Of a stretch of 64,000 nt of DNA, positions 37,497 through 47,395 are shown piece after piece (position 1 is the stretch's first letter; every line of letters starts with the position of its first letter). The stretch covers positions 62,001 through 126,000 of the forward strand of contig CAJNDT010000599.1 in assembly GCA_905221615.1 (NCBI GenBank), read 5' to 3'. This DNA comes from Symbiodinium sp. CCMP2592 (taxonomy: Eukaryota; Sar; Dinophyceae; Suessiales; Symbiodiniaceae). A program made the position numbers and the translations under genes. The notes beneath the pieces are model-generated. The model searched no databases, was not told where the DNA came from, and saw nothing but the letters and a program-made list of their open reading frames with translations.

Positions 37497-37680
37497 ACAC
37501 ATACATATTTACAGACATGCGTACATACATACATACATACGTACATGCATATGTACATTCGTACAAACGTACATACACACATACATACTTGCTCACATAA
37601 ACAGTTGGGTACATAGACACATAAGTACACACGCACACAAAGCACATACATACACACATACATGCAGTCATGCATTCATA
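37497..37680. repeat. Degenerate (CATA)n/(TACA)n tract
   Basis: About 180 bp of four-base units with changes; frames on both strands are artefacts. Confidence 0.85.
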
Positions 37681-37800
37681 GACACATGCGCTCTTGCCTC
37701 CGAGCGCTCACCGCAAGGTTTTCTTCGGCGACCGTTCTGCACTCGCTCCTCCGAAAATGTTTGGTCAAGAAGCGTCGGGTTCCAAGCACGCGGAAGGAGT

Positions 37801-37935
37801 GCTTGGAGGGTCGGGGGACTTAGTAACTGGTTAAATTAAGGACTTCTAAGTACCATAACCCCAATTAGGGTCCCTTTTAGGGTACTTAAAAGTCTACTCA
37901 CTACCTACTTACCAAGTCCCTCGACCCTCCAAGTG
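37801..37935. mobile_element. Foldback FB-A flanked by TG instead of TA
   Basis: TG precedes CTTGGAGGGTCGGGGG and TG follows CCCTCCAAG. The flanking dinucleotide is therefore probably a target duplication. Confidence 0.8.
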
Positions 37936-37952
37936 GGCTTGGGGAGCTACAT

Positions 37953-38420
37953 TCAACCCTGCAACACTATGAGCGAGACACCGAGAAGACGTATAACAGT
38001 AAAACCTGAAGATTGACTACCCCCATTAGCAGCGGTAGCAATCCCGGCCTTCGGTGGTGGTGTCTCATCTAGGGCCGCGAGAGGTGGGTGGTGAAGTCTC
38101 CTCTTTTTGGGGTTTGGGTCTACTTCAGGGCTAGCAGTAGCACAGTCAGCATCACAATCAACAGCGCGGGGATGAGCACGATAAAAGTTCCGTCCGCGAG
38201 GACAGCAAAAGCGTGATGGGTTCTGGCAGATCACCCCAAACGGGTCCACAGCTCCACTGCTATGATCCCGTGCTTCTGTTAGCAGCGTCGCAACACTAGT
38301 TGGAACCGAAGCCGATAAAAAGGATTGAAAGCTACAGCAACAAACATAGAACAAGCTGCGGTTGTCGGTCCTGGCATGCTGAATAGGCTTATCTCGGCAT
38401 GACCCATTCCTTCGGACCAT
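37953..38420 (-). CDS. Exon-like open frame, unknown
   Basis: 155 codons from ATG at 38420. A cysteine- and arginine-containing middle (CQNPSRFCCPRGRNFYRAHPRAVDC) is followed by a Pro/Lys linker and a hydrophobic C-terminus. No domain recognised, and the cysteine spacing fits no zinc finger I know. It lies in about 500 bp free of telomeric and foldback repeats. Chance is a realistic alternative. Confidence 0.22.
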   Translation of the reverse strand: MVRRNGSCRDKPIQHARTDNRSLFYVCCCSFQSFLSASVPTSVATLLTEARDHSSGAVDPFGVICQNPSRFCCPRGRNFYRAHPRAVDCDADCATASPEVDPNPKKRRLHHPPLAALDETPPPKAGIATAANGGSQSSGFTVIRLLGVSLIVLQG

Positions 38421-38460
38421 GCGCCAGTTATCGTTTCTCTCTCTTGAATCGGAAATACGA

Positions 38461-38552
38461 CCCCTGTGGCTCCAAATAGCACAAAGTAGGTATTATTTAT
38501 AGACTTTAGGCCCCAAAGTAGGTGCTATTTGTATACTTGGAGCCCCAGGGGA
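38461..38552. mobile_element. Foldback FB-Z, copy 1
   Basis: CCCTGTGGCTCCAAATA to TACTTGGAGCCCCAGGG; inner AAAGTAGGTATTATTTATAG. Two mismatches in about 87 bp to the copy at 54320. Confidence 0.8.
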
Positions 38553-38639
38553 CATAGCAGCACCCGCACTCCTCGTCGCCCGAAAGGAGCATCCTCGTCC
38601 TTGTGTGACTCTTCCTAGGAGTTTGGTTGAGGGCAACCT

Positions 38640-38785
38640 TCCCTAAACCCCAAAAGCCTAAACCCGACACCCCGAAACCCTACCCTAAACCCCTGAACCA
38701 CATACTCTAAACCCTAAACCCTGAACCTAAACCCCAAACCCTAAACCCTGAACCCCTAAGCCCTGAACCAAAAGCCCTAAGCCCG
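38640..38785. repeat. Degenerate CCCTAAA array
   Basis: CCCTAAA, CCCTGAA and CCCCAAA variants. Confidence 0.75.
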
Positions 38786-38960
38786 GGAGCCCAGCTACGA
38801 GTTGGTGGTTACGGTGTTCAGGCTTTAGGATCCATGGAGTGGTAGAGAGTCTGCGGAGAGTTTAGGGACTTCAGGGTTTCATTCAAGTCCCGACTTAGGT
38901 GCCGTTTAGGGCTCATGGACAGGATCAGGAGGTGTTCCAGCGGTTTTTGCTCCTAATCCT

Positions 38961-39170
38961 GGGACCTAGAGTAGGCCCTTGATTTTTCCCTTTCTGAGGG
39001 TTTAGGTTCCCTTATAAACCCCTTCAAACCAAAACGGCCCTAAACCCTAAACCCTAAACCCTAAACCCTAAACCCTAAACCCCTAAACCCTAAACCCTAA
39101 ACCCTAAACCCTAAACCCTAAACCCCTAAACCCTAAACCCTAAACCCTATTTCATTCTTAGGTTACTCTC
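38961..39170. mobile_element. Foldback FB-M split by a telomeric array
   Basis: Left arm GGGACCTAGAGTAGGCCC and loop to AAACCAAAACGG match 37317; the right arm resumes as TTCATTCTTAGGTTACTCT after the array. Confidence 0.85.
39038..39148. repeat. Telomeric array inserted in FB-M
   Basis: About 111 bp of CCCTAAA with three CCCCTAAA units. At the left junction the array is in register with a CCC present in the intact element. Confidence 0.9.
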
Positions 39171-39212
39171 GACTTAAGAGCCTCAACGGGTTTGAAAGTT
39201 GAGGTTAACTGG

Positions 39213-39403
39213 GGGGGGGTCGAGGGACTTAGTAAGTAGGTAGTAAGTAGACTTATAAGTACCCCAAAAGGGGCCTGAATTATAAGTCCTGCAAACACCA
39301 GTAAGTAGACTTATAAGTACCCTAAAAGGGACCCTAATTGGGGTTATGGTACTTATAAGTCCTTAAAATGACCAGTTACTAAGTTCCCCCGACCCTCGAA
39401 GTA
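39213..39403. mobile_element. Foldback FB-A with 34-bp internal duplication
   Basis: The segment from AGTAAGTAGACTTATAAG at 39242-39275 recurs at 39300-39333 (32 of 34 bases), separated by 24 bp of filler. The reference copy at 16048 has it once. Confidence 0.75.
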
Positions 39404-39732
39404 ACATTTAACGAGGGATCAGGTCGCAAGATAGCGGGTATGGGTCCACGGTCTACTTCCGTGATGCAGCCTCACACGGTTTATGGTTTTGAGTTTCAAT
39501 GATCGGAACAGTTTTCTAGTAGTCGAGTAGGTAACATTTAACTTTTTTTGGGTTGTATAGTCCCTATAATATATACTTCCTGAATCACCAAACAGGTTAA
39601 CCTTTAGTTCCCCATGATACCCGACAAGCAGGGTTCAGTCCATCCACCGGTATTGTATAGGCATGCCCCGAAACACTGTTCCGATGATGGACGCCCTTAC
39701 CCTAAACCCTAAACCCCCAAGCCTGTGACCCT

Positions 39733-39825
39733 ACCAGGATCCCCCAAGTACCGTTTTAAGGGATCTGATATTTCTCGTTAAGAGGTACTTAGGGGCTACA
39801 GTAAAGGGTAGTTGGGGGATTTAGG
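39733..39825. mobile_element. FB-X-like foldback
   Basis: GATCCCCCAAGTACCGTTTT to GTAAAGGGTAGTTGGGGGAT; inner GTACTTAGGGG. Confidence 0.5.
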
Positions 39826-39839
39826 AAAACCTTAAACAC

Positions 39840-39953
39840 ATTGGTTAGAAGCTGCCCCCACCCTGTCATAGTGACTTTCAGGATTCTTTTAGGGCCCTAT
39901 TATATTCCTATTATACCACTATTGCAGGGTGGAGGCAGCTTCTAATGCATTGG
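39840..39953. mobile_element. Single foldback with long stems
   Basis: ATTGGTTAGAAGCTGCCCCC to GGAGGCAGCTTCTAATGCAT, then CACCCTG and CAGGGTG. No other copy seen. Confidence 0.65.
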
Positions 39954-40341
39954 CGTTTAGGGGTCTGCCTGGCCCAGGCCGAAACATGATCTGGAGGCGG
40001 GCTGCAAAGCTCACAGAATTTGGCCCCGGTTTGTGGTTCAGCTTGTGGGTTTAGGGGTTTAGGGTATCGGGGTTTAGGGTCCCTTCTAGAACCCTTTGCG
40101 GAATCGGACTAGAATCTAGAACCCTCATCGACTCACTTATCGAAGCCTTGTGAAATCCATTGTAAAGCTTGCTTAACAGAATCCCTTGTAACATCCTTAT
40201 GATTTCCCTGAGGAAATCCTGTAACCCAGACCTGTAAGAGGAATCCCTGATCCGCAAGAGGAACGCGATCTTGCTTCGTATGGCCGTCACGGTCTACGCG
40301 CGCACCGCGCTGCCGATGGCCGGCTACCTCAGACAACTTGT

Positions 40342-40619
40342 CCCTAAGGGTCCATGCACCCAATTGGGGAGTACTTGCAGGGGTTTAAGGGTTCAGAGTC
40401 CCTAATTGCAAGGGTCCATCTGCCCCAATCGTCTATCATTTGGCCTTACCATACCTAATTAGGAATGACTTCAAGGCCAGTGTATATGGGTGGCTGTCAA
40501 AATTATGCCCTCTTTTTGCATACCCTAAATAATAGGTGCCGTATTATAATAAGGACCCAAAAAGAGACCCTAATTTTGACAACCACCCATATACTATTTG
40601 GGTACAGGGCCCTTAAGGT
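40342..40619. mobile_element. Foldback FB-F with duplication and nested FB-D
   Basis: CCCTAAGGGTCCATGCACCC; AGGGTCCAT recurs at 40411 after a filler containing GTTTAAGGGTTCAG. The right arm continues after FB-D as ACTATTTGGGTAC and ends GGGCCCTTAAGG. Confidence 0.65.
40498..40588. mobile_element. Foldback FB-D with ATAT duplication, nested in FB-F
   Basis: GGGTGGCTGTCAAAATTATG to TTTTGACAACCACCC; ATAT at 40494-40497 and 40589-40592. Confidence 0.85.
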
Positions 40620-40918
40620 TTGCTTGCTCTAGGGGCCTTTATCGTCAGAATGGGGCGTCGCTTAAAGGGTCGCTTCCAGTGTGCCTCTAGAAGGGCTTAA
40701 CATAGACTTCTATATCGGAAGTTTCAGCGGTTGAGGTTTTAGGGTTTTGGTTGACGTTTAGATAAAAGCTAGGACACTGCTTTGACTGAGTTATTTGTTG
40801 AGACTCCTGGGCCTCTTTGTGAGATGGACCTGAGCCCCCAAAGCCCAAACCCTCCCCCAGAAAGCCCTTGACCGTAAACCCTTAGCCCCCAGAAAGCCCT
40901 TGACCCCTTTGGAAGCCT

Positions 40919-41042
40919 TACTTGGAGGGGCAGGGGACTTAGTAAGTAAGTTATAAGTAGAGTTATAAGTACCCTAAATGGGGTTACCGCAATGATAACC
41001 CTACTTATAACCTACTTACTAAGTCCCCTGCCCCTCCAAGTA
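40919..41042. mobile_element. Foldback FB-A, very regular copy
   Basis: TACTTGGAGGGGCAGGGGAC to GTCCCCTGCCCCTCCAAGTA, with compensated bases relative to 16048. Confidence 0.85.
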
Positions 41043-41249
41043 GGGTAGGTAGAGTTACTTGGATGTGTTCCCGTAGAGCCGTGGGTCTGGCAACAAGATC
41101 TTGTCGTTGCTCTCAGCCCAAATCCCCTAAACCCGAAACCCCTGAACCCCTAAACCCCTGAACTCCCAACCCTCCCCAAACCCAAAAAGACTGACCCGGT
41201 ATCCAGAATCATGCCGAAGAAGGCGGGCTTCCTGGACGATGTGGTAATT

Positions 41250-41590
41250 TTTGGGGCCTTCATAAATACCTATACTAAGGGGAACCCTAGGCTTTAGGGT
41301 TTGGGGTTCCATTAATAAGGGCTACTTTAAGGGGTAAATTAAGCATTTAGTATAAGGGCCGTAATGAATGCGTTTACTATTTTGGGTCTAGGGTTCCTTT
41401 GAAGGGTTACTATAAGGGTACTATAGTATAGGGGCCTTAATAAACACCTATACTATTTTGGGGATTCAATACTATACTTGTAGCATAAGAAATATAATAT
41501 ACCCCCCTGGCCTTAATAAACACCTATACTATTTTGGGGATTCCTTATTGTAGTATACTAATTGTAACATACCTCCTAGTCCTATATTAC
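41250..41590. repeat. Tandem-like repeats with a CCTATACTATTTTGGGG core
   Basis: GGCCTTAATAAACACCTATA occurs at about 41431 and 41511; related blocks at 41270 and 41350. Confidence 0.7.
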
Positions 41591-41650
41591 TTCAGCCCCT
41601 GTGGGCAAAGAACAAAGCGCTTCAGCACTGCCACGGCGGAGACGCCGAAC

Positions 41651-41794
41651 CCAGACCTTCCAAAACCCCTTAATTAGGGAACATACCACCTTCCAAAATC
41701 CCTGAATTAAGGAATTTACCTTAAAATATAGTAGGATCCCTAATAAGATTTAAGGTACATTCCTTAATTTAAGGGATTTTTGGAAGGTCTGGGG
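41651..41794. mobile_element. Foldback FB-P
   Basis: CCAGACCTTCCAAAA to TTTTTGGAAGGTCTGGG; the left arm is partly doubled (CCTTCCAAAA again at 41690). Confidence 0.7.
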
Positions 41795-41872
41795 GAACCC
41801 ACGAGCTGCAGGGCAGCGCTCATGTACAGTTACACGGACAACGCCGTTTATCTGGACACGGACGACGAAACG

Positions 41873-41900
41873 GTTTAGGGTTTAGGGTTTAGGGTTTATG
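41873..41900. repeat. (TTTAGGG)n, about 3.5 units
   Basis: Perfect heptamers in G-rich orientation. Confidence 0.85.
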
Positions 41901-42022
41901 TGATGTTGTTCTTTCCGTGTCCGTGCTTCCGGGTGGAGATTCCTGCTGGATCTTGATGGCGCGTGCCAGCGACGGGTGGATGTGTTATGGGGATATATGG
42001 GAGTTCTTGTAATTAGGGTTTG

Positions 42023-42099
42023 CCTATAGTCTCCACTGTAGTTCCTAAGCATAAAACTGGTTAACCAAAAAAGGGAACTACAACGGAGACGACAGGTAG
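42023..42099. mobile_element. Foldback FB-E, short loop
   Basis: CCTATAGTCTCCACTGTAG to CTACAACGGAGACGACAGG; the loop region is deleted. Confidence 0.7.
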
Positions 42100-42525
42100 G
42101 AGATGCAGGTCCCAACACGTTTCGGGGCTACAGACGCCTGAGGCAAAGAATATGTTCGATTGAGGTTTGGGGTTCTTATCGTTTTTTGTTGTGGGTTCCA
42201 GAGATTTGATGTTCTGACCAGAGCCCTCAAACAATTCTCCCTCAAGGGGCCAAAGCAAAGGAGCAGCCATGAAAGTCTTTCTTCCGTGAGTGCTCAACTC
42301 AGCATGAGTCCTGAAAGAAACGTGCGTAACACAAATCTTGAGCATTGATCTTGCTGAACCGTTCATTTGGATGCCGTGTTGTTTCTTATTTCAGGTATTT
42401 CCTGAGCCCGAACTGCCTCAAAACCTCTGCAAGCCGTTCCAACCAGATGAAAGCAATCGCCGCGCCGCTCCTCAAAGAGTTCGTGTCGAAAAATGCGTTC
42501 AACAAGGCTCGGCTTAAAACCTGCC
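42100..42525. other. Unique DNA, no recognised gene
   Basis: Short overlapping frames on both strands. Confidence 0.35.
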
Positions 42526-42728
42526 TACTTAAAAGGATCATGGGACTTAGTAACTGGGGTTTAGGGTCCCTTTAAGGTATCTAAAGGGATACTATAAGGG
42601 TATAGGGTTTAGAGTACTTAAAGGATTATTGGACTAAGTAACTGGGGCTATAATTAGGGTAGCTATACTTACAACCCCAATTAAGGCACTTATAACCTTA
42701 CTTACTAAGTCCCATGATCCGCCAAGTA
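42526..42728. mobile_element. Foldback FB-A with duplication-flanked filler
   Basis: TACTTAAAAGGATCATGGG through AACTGGGG (42526-42559) recurs at 42615-42647. The 55-bp filler has TTTAGGG, CCCTTTAAGG, AAAGGGATACTATAAGGG and GGGTTTAGAG. The right arm is GTCCCATGATCCGCCAAGTA. Confidence 0.75.
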
Positions 42729-44030
42729 GAGGATCAAGCCCTACCCCTTTCGGGTTGGGGAGTGCCTAGTTTTATGATCAGGATCTGGTATCTAGAATTG
42801 AGGTACGCTTAAGACAGGGCCCGGGTATGACCCCAAACCCCAGACACCAATCCTGCTCAATCCTAACCCCGAAACACCTTCGAGTTTCGGGTTTGGGAGA
42901 GTTTTAGGGTTAAGCCTTAAGCCAAAAAACCCTGTTTCAGGACTTTAGGATTATAGGTTTCAGGGTTTCGGGGTTTTCAGGGTTTAGGGATTAGGTACTT
43001 GGTTGAGGTCGGAGGCACTACTGTCGTAGTCGTTGCTGCGGAGTCGTCCTGTTCGTGAGATCTCTTTGGAAGCTTGTCTTGTCTTGTGCAACCCAAGTGC
43101 AAGTGTCCGTAACTTTCTGTTTGTTTTGTGCGGCTGATTCAAGTTAGCATGTCCAAAGGCGCGTCTTTACTAGCTCTCATCCCAAACCGTAGTTTTGTAC
43201 CGATGCACGACAGGTTTCCACTCTTTCGCCATTTTCCTGATTGTGTAACTCGAAACTGTAGGGTTTGATGTGCTTGGCACATCCACTGGCAGATCCAAAA
43301 CGAATTCCGTGCAGGGCTATCCACAGGTTTTCGGTGTTATTCAGCCATCCCTAAACCCGACAAACCGGTTGTTTAAGGTATGGGGTTGGCTCCGATCTGA
43401 GGTGGGCTTGTGATTGTAGTTTCTTTCTTCCCATTATTCGGCTACGTGGACGAACAGAAGTAGTATTCAGCTTATTCACGGCTCCCCAAGCCCTAAATCC
43501 CCAAGCATAGTCTTGGTTTAACCCTAAACCCCTAAACCTAATTCTGCAACGAGAACCTTCGGCGTCCAGGAGCGCCCTAAGTTCAAGAGCCCTCAGCCCA
43601 AATCCCAAACCCAAACCCTTGGACTCATTCCTGTCCTGCTCACCTGCAGGGTGTTTCCGGTGTATTCGTACACATGGAAGCATCCAGACCCCAAGAACCC
43701 CCTTCCCCCACCCTCCCCCCACCATTCGAACCCAACCCCCCAAATCAACCCTAAACCCTCCGGCCCTCCCCGCCCCTCCTTCCAGCCGGCGTCTCCAAGT
43801 TCAAGATATCAGAAGAGCAGGACGCACAGACCGCATAGTTATGTAGGTTTACACCCGAAAACACCACACCCAACACCTTAAACCCTAAACCCCACGACTT
43901 AAACATACACAAACCACAAGCATCGTGTCAGGTCTACACTATTGCCGCGGCCCCCACGAAGAACAAGGCCGGTTCTCTCCAATGCAACTAATACACGGGC
44001 CTACATAATGACCAATACTATTTCTGTTAC
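42729..44030. other. Mixed unique and telomere-like DNA
   Basis: G-rich words at 42890-43000, C-rich words at 43480-43620 and 43740-43900. No gene recognised. Confidence 0.4.
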
Positions 44031-44169
44031 GTTTTAGTATGCCCCAAAACCCTTTTCAATTTATGAAGGCCCCTGCATTATGGTATAGGTGTATAAATCT
44101 CCAGTATATCTGTCTGTCTGTGTGTGTTCTTTTTGTATCCCATACGTATATGTATGTATATGTAAGGAT

Positions 44170-44179
44170 ATTACGTGTA

Positions 44180-44214
<35 letters not shown>
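44170..44214. repeat. (TA)n microsatellite
   Basis: Alternating TA with GTATATATAC interruptions; flanks are TATG-rich to about 44300. Confidence 0.85.
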
Positions 44215-44654
44215 TCATATGTATATGGTTATGTTTATGTATATGTAGATGTTATTTGTGTACGTATCTATGTATGCATGTATGAATGTACGCATGCATG
44301 CTTTTTGCAGTGGTTCTCTTGCACTGTGTATTGCTTGCGTAGAGTTTTATCGGGGTTTCTACGGGCAAAGACCACCAGGAAAACAAAACCTGACACGTTC
44401 AGAATAGTTGAGGCTTCTCGGTACTTTAACTGCCTACCCTCGTGCCGGCAAGTCCCTTGTGACGCAACGGTAGTTCCCGGTAGAACGCAGCTGACGAGCA
44501 AACTTGGTTGAGGATATCCCAGTTCAGGATTTAGGGTTCGGGGTTTAGGGTTTAGGGCTTTAGAGCAGACGACGTAATTTTAAAGAGGAGTGCAGATTCA
44601 GGGATGCGGGGTTCAAGGTTTACTAACCCAAGGATTCACGAGTAGAAACTTGGC

Positions 44655-45047
44655 TTATTCATTTGGCTTCGGAGGTAGAGTCGTCGTTGTTACCATACCT
44701 GTGATTGATTTCGTTACCGTATTTGTGCTTGTTATTGTTGTTGTTGTTGTTGTTGTCGTTGTTGATGGTGGTGGTAGTGGTGGTGGTGGTGGTGGTGGTG
44801 GTGGTGGTGGTGTGGTGGTGGTGGTCGTGTTCCTGCTGCTGCTGTTGCCTTTGCCCTGGTAGGAGTAATTGCAACCCGTGAGTGTGTAGGAAAAACTAAT
44901 TTCGGGGCTCTTCAAGATCAACAGGACCTGCAGATTTCCGGCCAGTGGCATAGTGTTGCAAGTAGACCGGTACTCGGACAGCATGTCTGACACACACTGT
45001 GGCAAGCTGCAGCGGGATAGCGGCGAGATGTACTCATGTGAACTCAC
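44655..45047 (-). CDS. Probable exon of a Thr/Pro-rich protein
   Basis: 131 codons on the minus strand; the frame stays open about 57 bases further upstream and has no ATG, so this is likely an internal exon. The N-terminal 70 residues look globular, with spaced cysteines (SRCSLPQCVSDMLSEYRS, then STCNTM and TGCNYSYQ). A Ser/Asn linker, a poly-Thr/poly-Pro run encoded by the (GGT)n/(GTT)n tract, and TKSITGMVTTTTLPPKP follow. Thr-rich linkers next to Cys-containing domains are common in secreted or surface proteins of dinoflagellates (from memory). Confidence 0.4.
   Translation of the reverse strand: MSSHEYISPLSRCSLPQCVSDMLSEYRSTCNTMPLAGNLQVLLILKSPEISFSYTLTGCNYSYQGKGNSSSRNTTTTTTPPPPPPPPPPPLPPPSTTTTTTTTTITSTNTVTKSITGMVTTTTLPPKPNE
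44724..44832. repeat. (GTT)n/(GGT)n microsatellite
   Basis: About 110 bp, with GTT at the left and GGT at the right; read on the minus strand as Thr/Pro within the probable exon. Confidence 0.9.
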
Positions 45048-45440
45048 TCCGGCAGTCCTGTCGAATCTTTTGCATGTGGCAATGCGGTTCGCTTGAAATA
45101 ATATGGTATGCTTGAACTAGAACCATCACGACACTCTTCATCATAACAGAATGTGACAAGAACATTGTAAGTATGGTCCAATATGGTAGTTTTGATACAC
45201 TATGCCATGTTATGTTGCAGCCTTGAACAAGGCAGTATACTACACTCGTAGCTGGTAGAACATGGCAGGCTGTAGCACTGCATGCTTCTATGAAGCCATA
45301 TCATATCATGCATGATCAATAGCATGTCGTGTCATATGATTCCATATCACTTCACTGCATATGACGACTCAACATCATACCACATAACATAATGATAGCA
45401 CCCCATAGGATTGGAGTATATGTGCCTCATTTTGCACACA
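45048..45440. other. CATA/TATG-biased unique DNA
   Basis: Loose pentamer bias at 45290-45410, similar to 58660-58885. Confidence 0.4.
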
Positions 45441-45557
45441 TACCCTAAGGGCCCATGTACTCATATAGTATATACATTGGCCTTAAAGTACTCCCTATGT
45501 AGGTACATTGGGTGGGCCCAAAGTATATGCGATATGGATACATGGACCCTTAGGGTT
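45441..45557. mobile_element. Foldback FB-F, near-complete
   Basis: TACCCTAAGGGCCCATGTAC to ACATGGACCCTTAGGGTTA; loop AAAGTACTCCCTATGTAGG. Confidence 0.8.
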
Positions 45558-45745
45558 AATTAAACTTAAAAAGCCTAAACCCTCAAATCCCAAGCTAGAG
45601 TCTCTAACCTTACATCCTAGACCCCAATTAAAACCCTTCGGGATACGCAAAAGCAAGACGCCATTTCGACATCTCATTGAAGCGACAGCCCTCGAGGGAG
45701 CCGCCTGGGAACACCGCGTCTGAAGCCAAGCCGGTGAGATTGCTC

Positions 45746-45804
45746 TATCCTCGCAGCCTGAGGGGGGTTAGGGGGGCGGGGGTACTTAAAGGATCATGTT
45801 CCTT
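45746..45804. repeat. Segmental duplicate of 61574-61626
   Basis: ATCCTCGCAGCCTGAGGGGG through TACTTAAAGGATCATG; followed in both places by TTCCTTAAAGG filler, TTTAGGG words and an FB-A copy. Confidence 0.8.
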
Positions 45805-45856
45805 AAAGGCATCTATGGGGTTCCTTAAGGGGTCTATGGGGTTTAGGGTTTAGGGT

Positions 45857-45971
45857 ATACTTGGAGGGTCGGGGGACTTAGTAACTGGTTATTTTAAGGA
45901 CTTATAAGTACCATAACCCTAATTAGGGTCCCTTTTAGGGTACTTATTTGTCTACTTACTACCTACTTACT
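45857..45971. mobile_element. FB-A truncated at its right end
   Basis: TACTTGGAGGGTCGGGGGAC; the right arm stops after CTACTTACTAA, where FB-G sequence begins. Confidence 0.75.
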
Positions 45972-45973
45972 AA

Positions 45974-46043
45974 CCCTTATTTTCAGGGACCATGTAACAA
46001 GGATCCTACTATTCAGGGTACTATATTAGGGTCCCCGTTTATT
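45974..46043. mobile_element. FB-G fragment
   Basis: GGATCCTACTATTCAGGGTA loop and right side match 35090; both ends are missing. Confidence 0.5.
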
Positions 46044-46161
46044 ACGTTGGGTACGGCCCCCACTCAGTAACAGTTGGATAATATTCATAATATAGAGATA
46101 TAACGACCTTAGTAGTAGCCCGAATATAGACTGTTACTGTATGGGGGCCGTTCCCAATTCG
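46044..46161. mobile_element. Single foldback
   Basis: ACGTTGGGTACGGCCCCCA to TGGGGGCCGTTCCCAATTCG, then AGTAACAGT/ACTGTTACT. Confidence 0.65.
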
Positions 46162-46539
46162 TTCGATTTGTCTTTAGGTTTCAACTTCAAGAAACAATCA
46201 AGGCTGATGTCGGGTTAAGGGGCTTCTAGAGTTCTAGAGGAGGTCGGGCTTTGGTAGCTGGTTCGGTTTGTCTAGCTCTGCATTGGGCCTGCATGTTACC
46301 CTGTTGCGCACATACCAGAGATAAACATGTGCGTGGATACGTGCATATCTATGTTTCTGTTTGTTTCTCTCGGTCTGCCTGGTTGTGCATGTAATGGTGC
46401 GCATGACGAAAGCACACACATGCTTCGAGGAGGTGTTAGCAAGTTTCGCTCATAAGCAATGAGCATGTATTGTCTGTATCCCTAAACCCGAACCCCGTAA
46501 AACCCAAGCCCTAAGATCTATCCCCAAAAACTTACTCTA
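46162..46539. other. Unique DNA, no recognised gene
   Basis: Nothing beyond short open frames. Confidence 0.35.
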
Positions 46540-46640
46540 GCCCAACCCCTAAACCCCTAAACCCGAAACCCTAAACTCTAACCCCAAAGCCCCAAAGCCC
46601 CAAACCCTAAACCCTAAAGCCTTAAACCCTAAGCCCTACA
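46540..46640. repeat. Degenerate CCCTAAA array
   Basis: CCCCTAAA, CCCCAAAG and CCCTAAAG units. Confidence 0.75.
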
Positions 46641-46717
46641 TCCTCCACTCTGGCCCTAAAGCCCTAAACCGGCAAGGCCACAAAATTTTCCCGACGACCC
46701 CCAAGGCCCAGTGGCTG

Positions 46718-46869
46718 TACTTGGAGGATCAGGGGACTTAGTAAGTTAGGGTTTAGGGTTTAGGGTTTAGGGTAGGTTACAAGTACCCTAATTGGGGTCA
46801 TAAGTAAATATAAGTACCGTTGTCTTAGCTTTAGAAACCTAGTTACTAAGTCCCATGATCCTTGAAGTA
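46718..46869. mobile_element. Foldback FB-A carrying telomeric repeats in its left arm
   Basis: After TACTTGGAGGATCAGGGGAC and TTAGTAAGT come four TAGGGTT-phase heptamers, then GTAGGTTACAAG. The 46951 copy has AAGGTTATAA at this place. Confidence 0.75.
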
Positions 46870-46950
46870 TCATAGAACTTCAGAGATTCCAATATCCCGT
46901 TAGTAAGTGCAGATGCCTTACATGATGGGGGATTATCGGGGCTTTAATGT

Positions 46951-47074
46951 TACTTGAAGGCTCATGGGACTTAGTAAGTAAGGTTATAAGTAGGTTATAA
47001 TTAGGATAACCCCACATAGGGGACTTATAACCCCACTTATAACCTACTTACTAAGTCCCATGATCCTCTAAGTA
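46951..47074. mobile_element. Foldback FB-A (short type), intact
   Basis: TACTTGAAGGCTCATGGGAC to CCATGATCCTCTAAGTA. TA ends. Confidence 0.85.
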
Positions 47075-47096
47075 TGGTTTAAGGTATAGTATAGGG

Positions 47097-47214
47097 GGCC
47101 AGAGATCCTTATCCCTTGACTAGGGAATATTCCGTAAACTATAGGGGCCTTAATATTACGGTTTGAGGTATATTCCTTAAGTTAATGGGTATCGGATCTT
47201 TGGGACCTTTCTGC
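47097..47214. mobile_element. Foldback FB-P
   Basis: GGCCAGAGATCCTTATCCCT to GGGTATCGGATCTTTGGG. Confidence 0.65.
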
Positions 47215-47236
47215 AGCCCTTACAGTAAGCCATATG

Positions 47237-47383
47237 TTGAATCATAGGGACCCCTAAGGGGGTAGGGGGAGGGGGGAAAGGGGGCCTTAATGCCCATAAC
47301 AAGGACCTAATAAGACCAATTTAAGGAACTATAGTCCCCTACAGCCCTTCCCGTTCCCCCCCTAAGAGTCCCTATGATTCAAA
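47237..47383. mobile_element. Single G-rich foldback
   Basis: TTGAATCATAGGGACCCCTA to TAAGAGTCCCTATGATTCAA. Its G-rich arm resembles 61740-61790 and 63060. Confidence 0.7.
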
Positions 47384-47395
47384 GGAACCCTAATA

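Noticed and set aside
37379-37839. Open frames of 98 and 130 codons on opposite strands
   Set aside because: Both come from the CATA/TACA tract.
43351-43881. Pro-rich frames on plus and Gly-rich frame on minus strand
   Set aside because: Composition follows the C-rich degenerate telomeric sequence.
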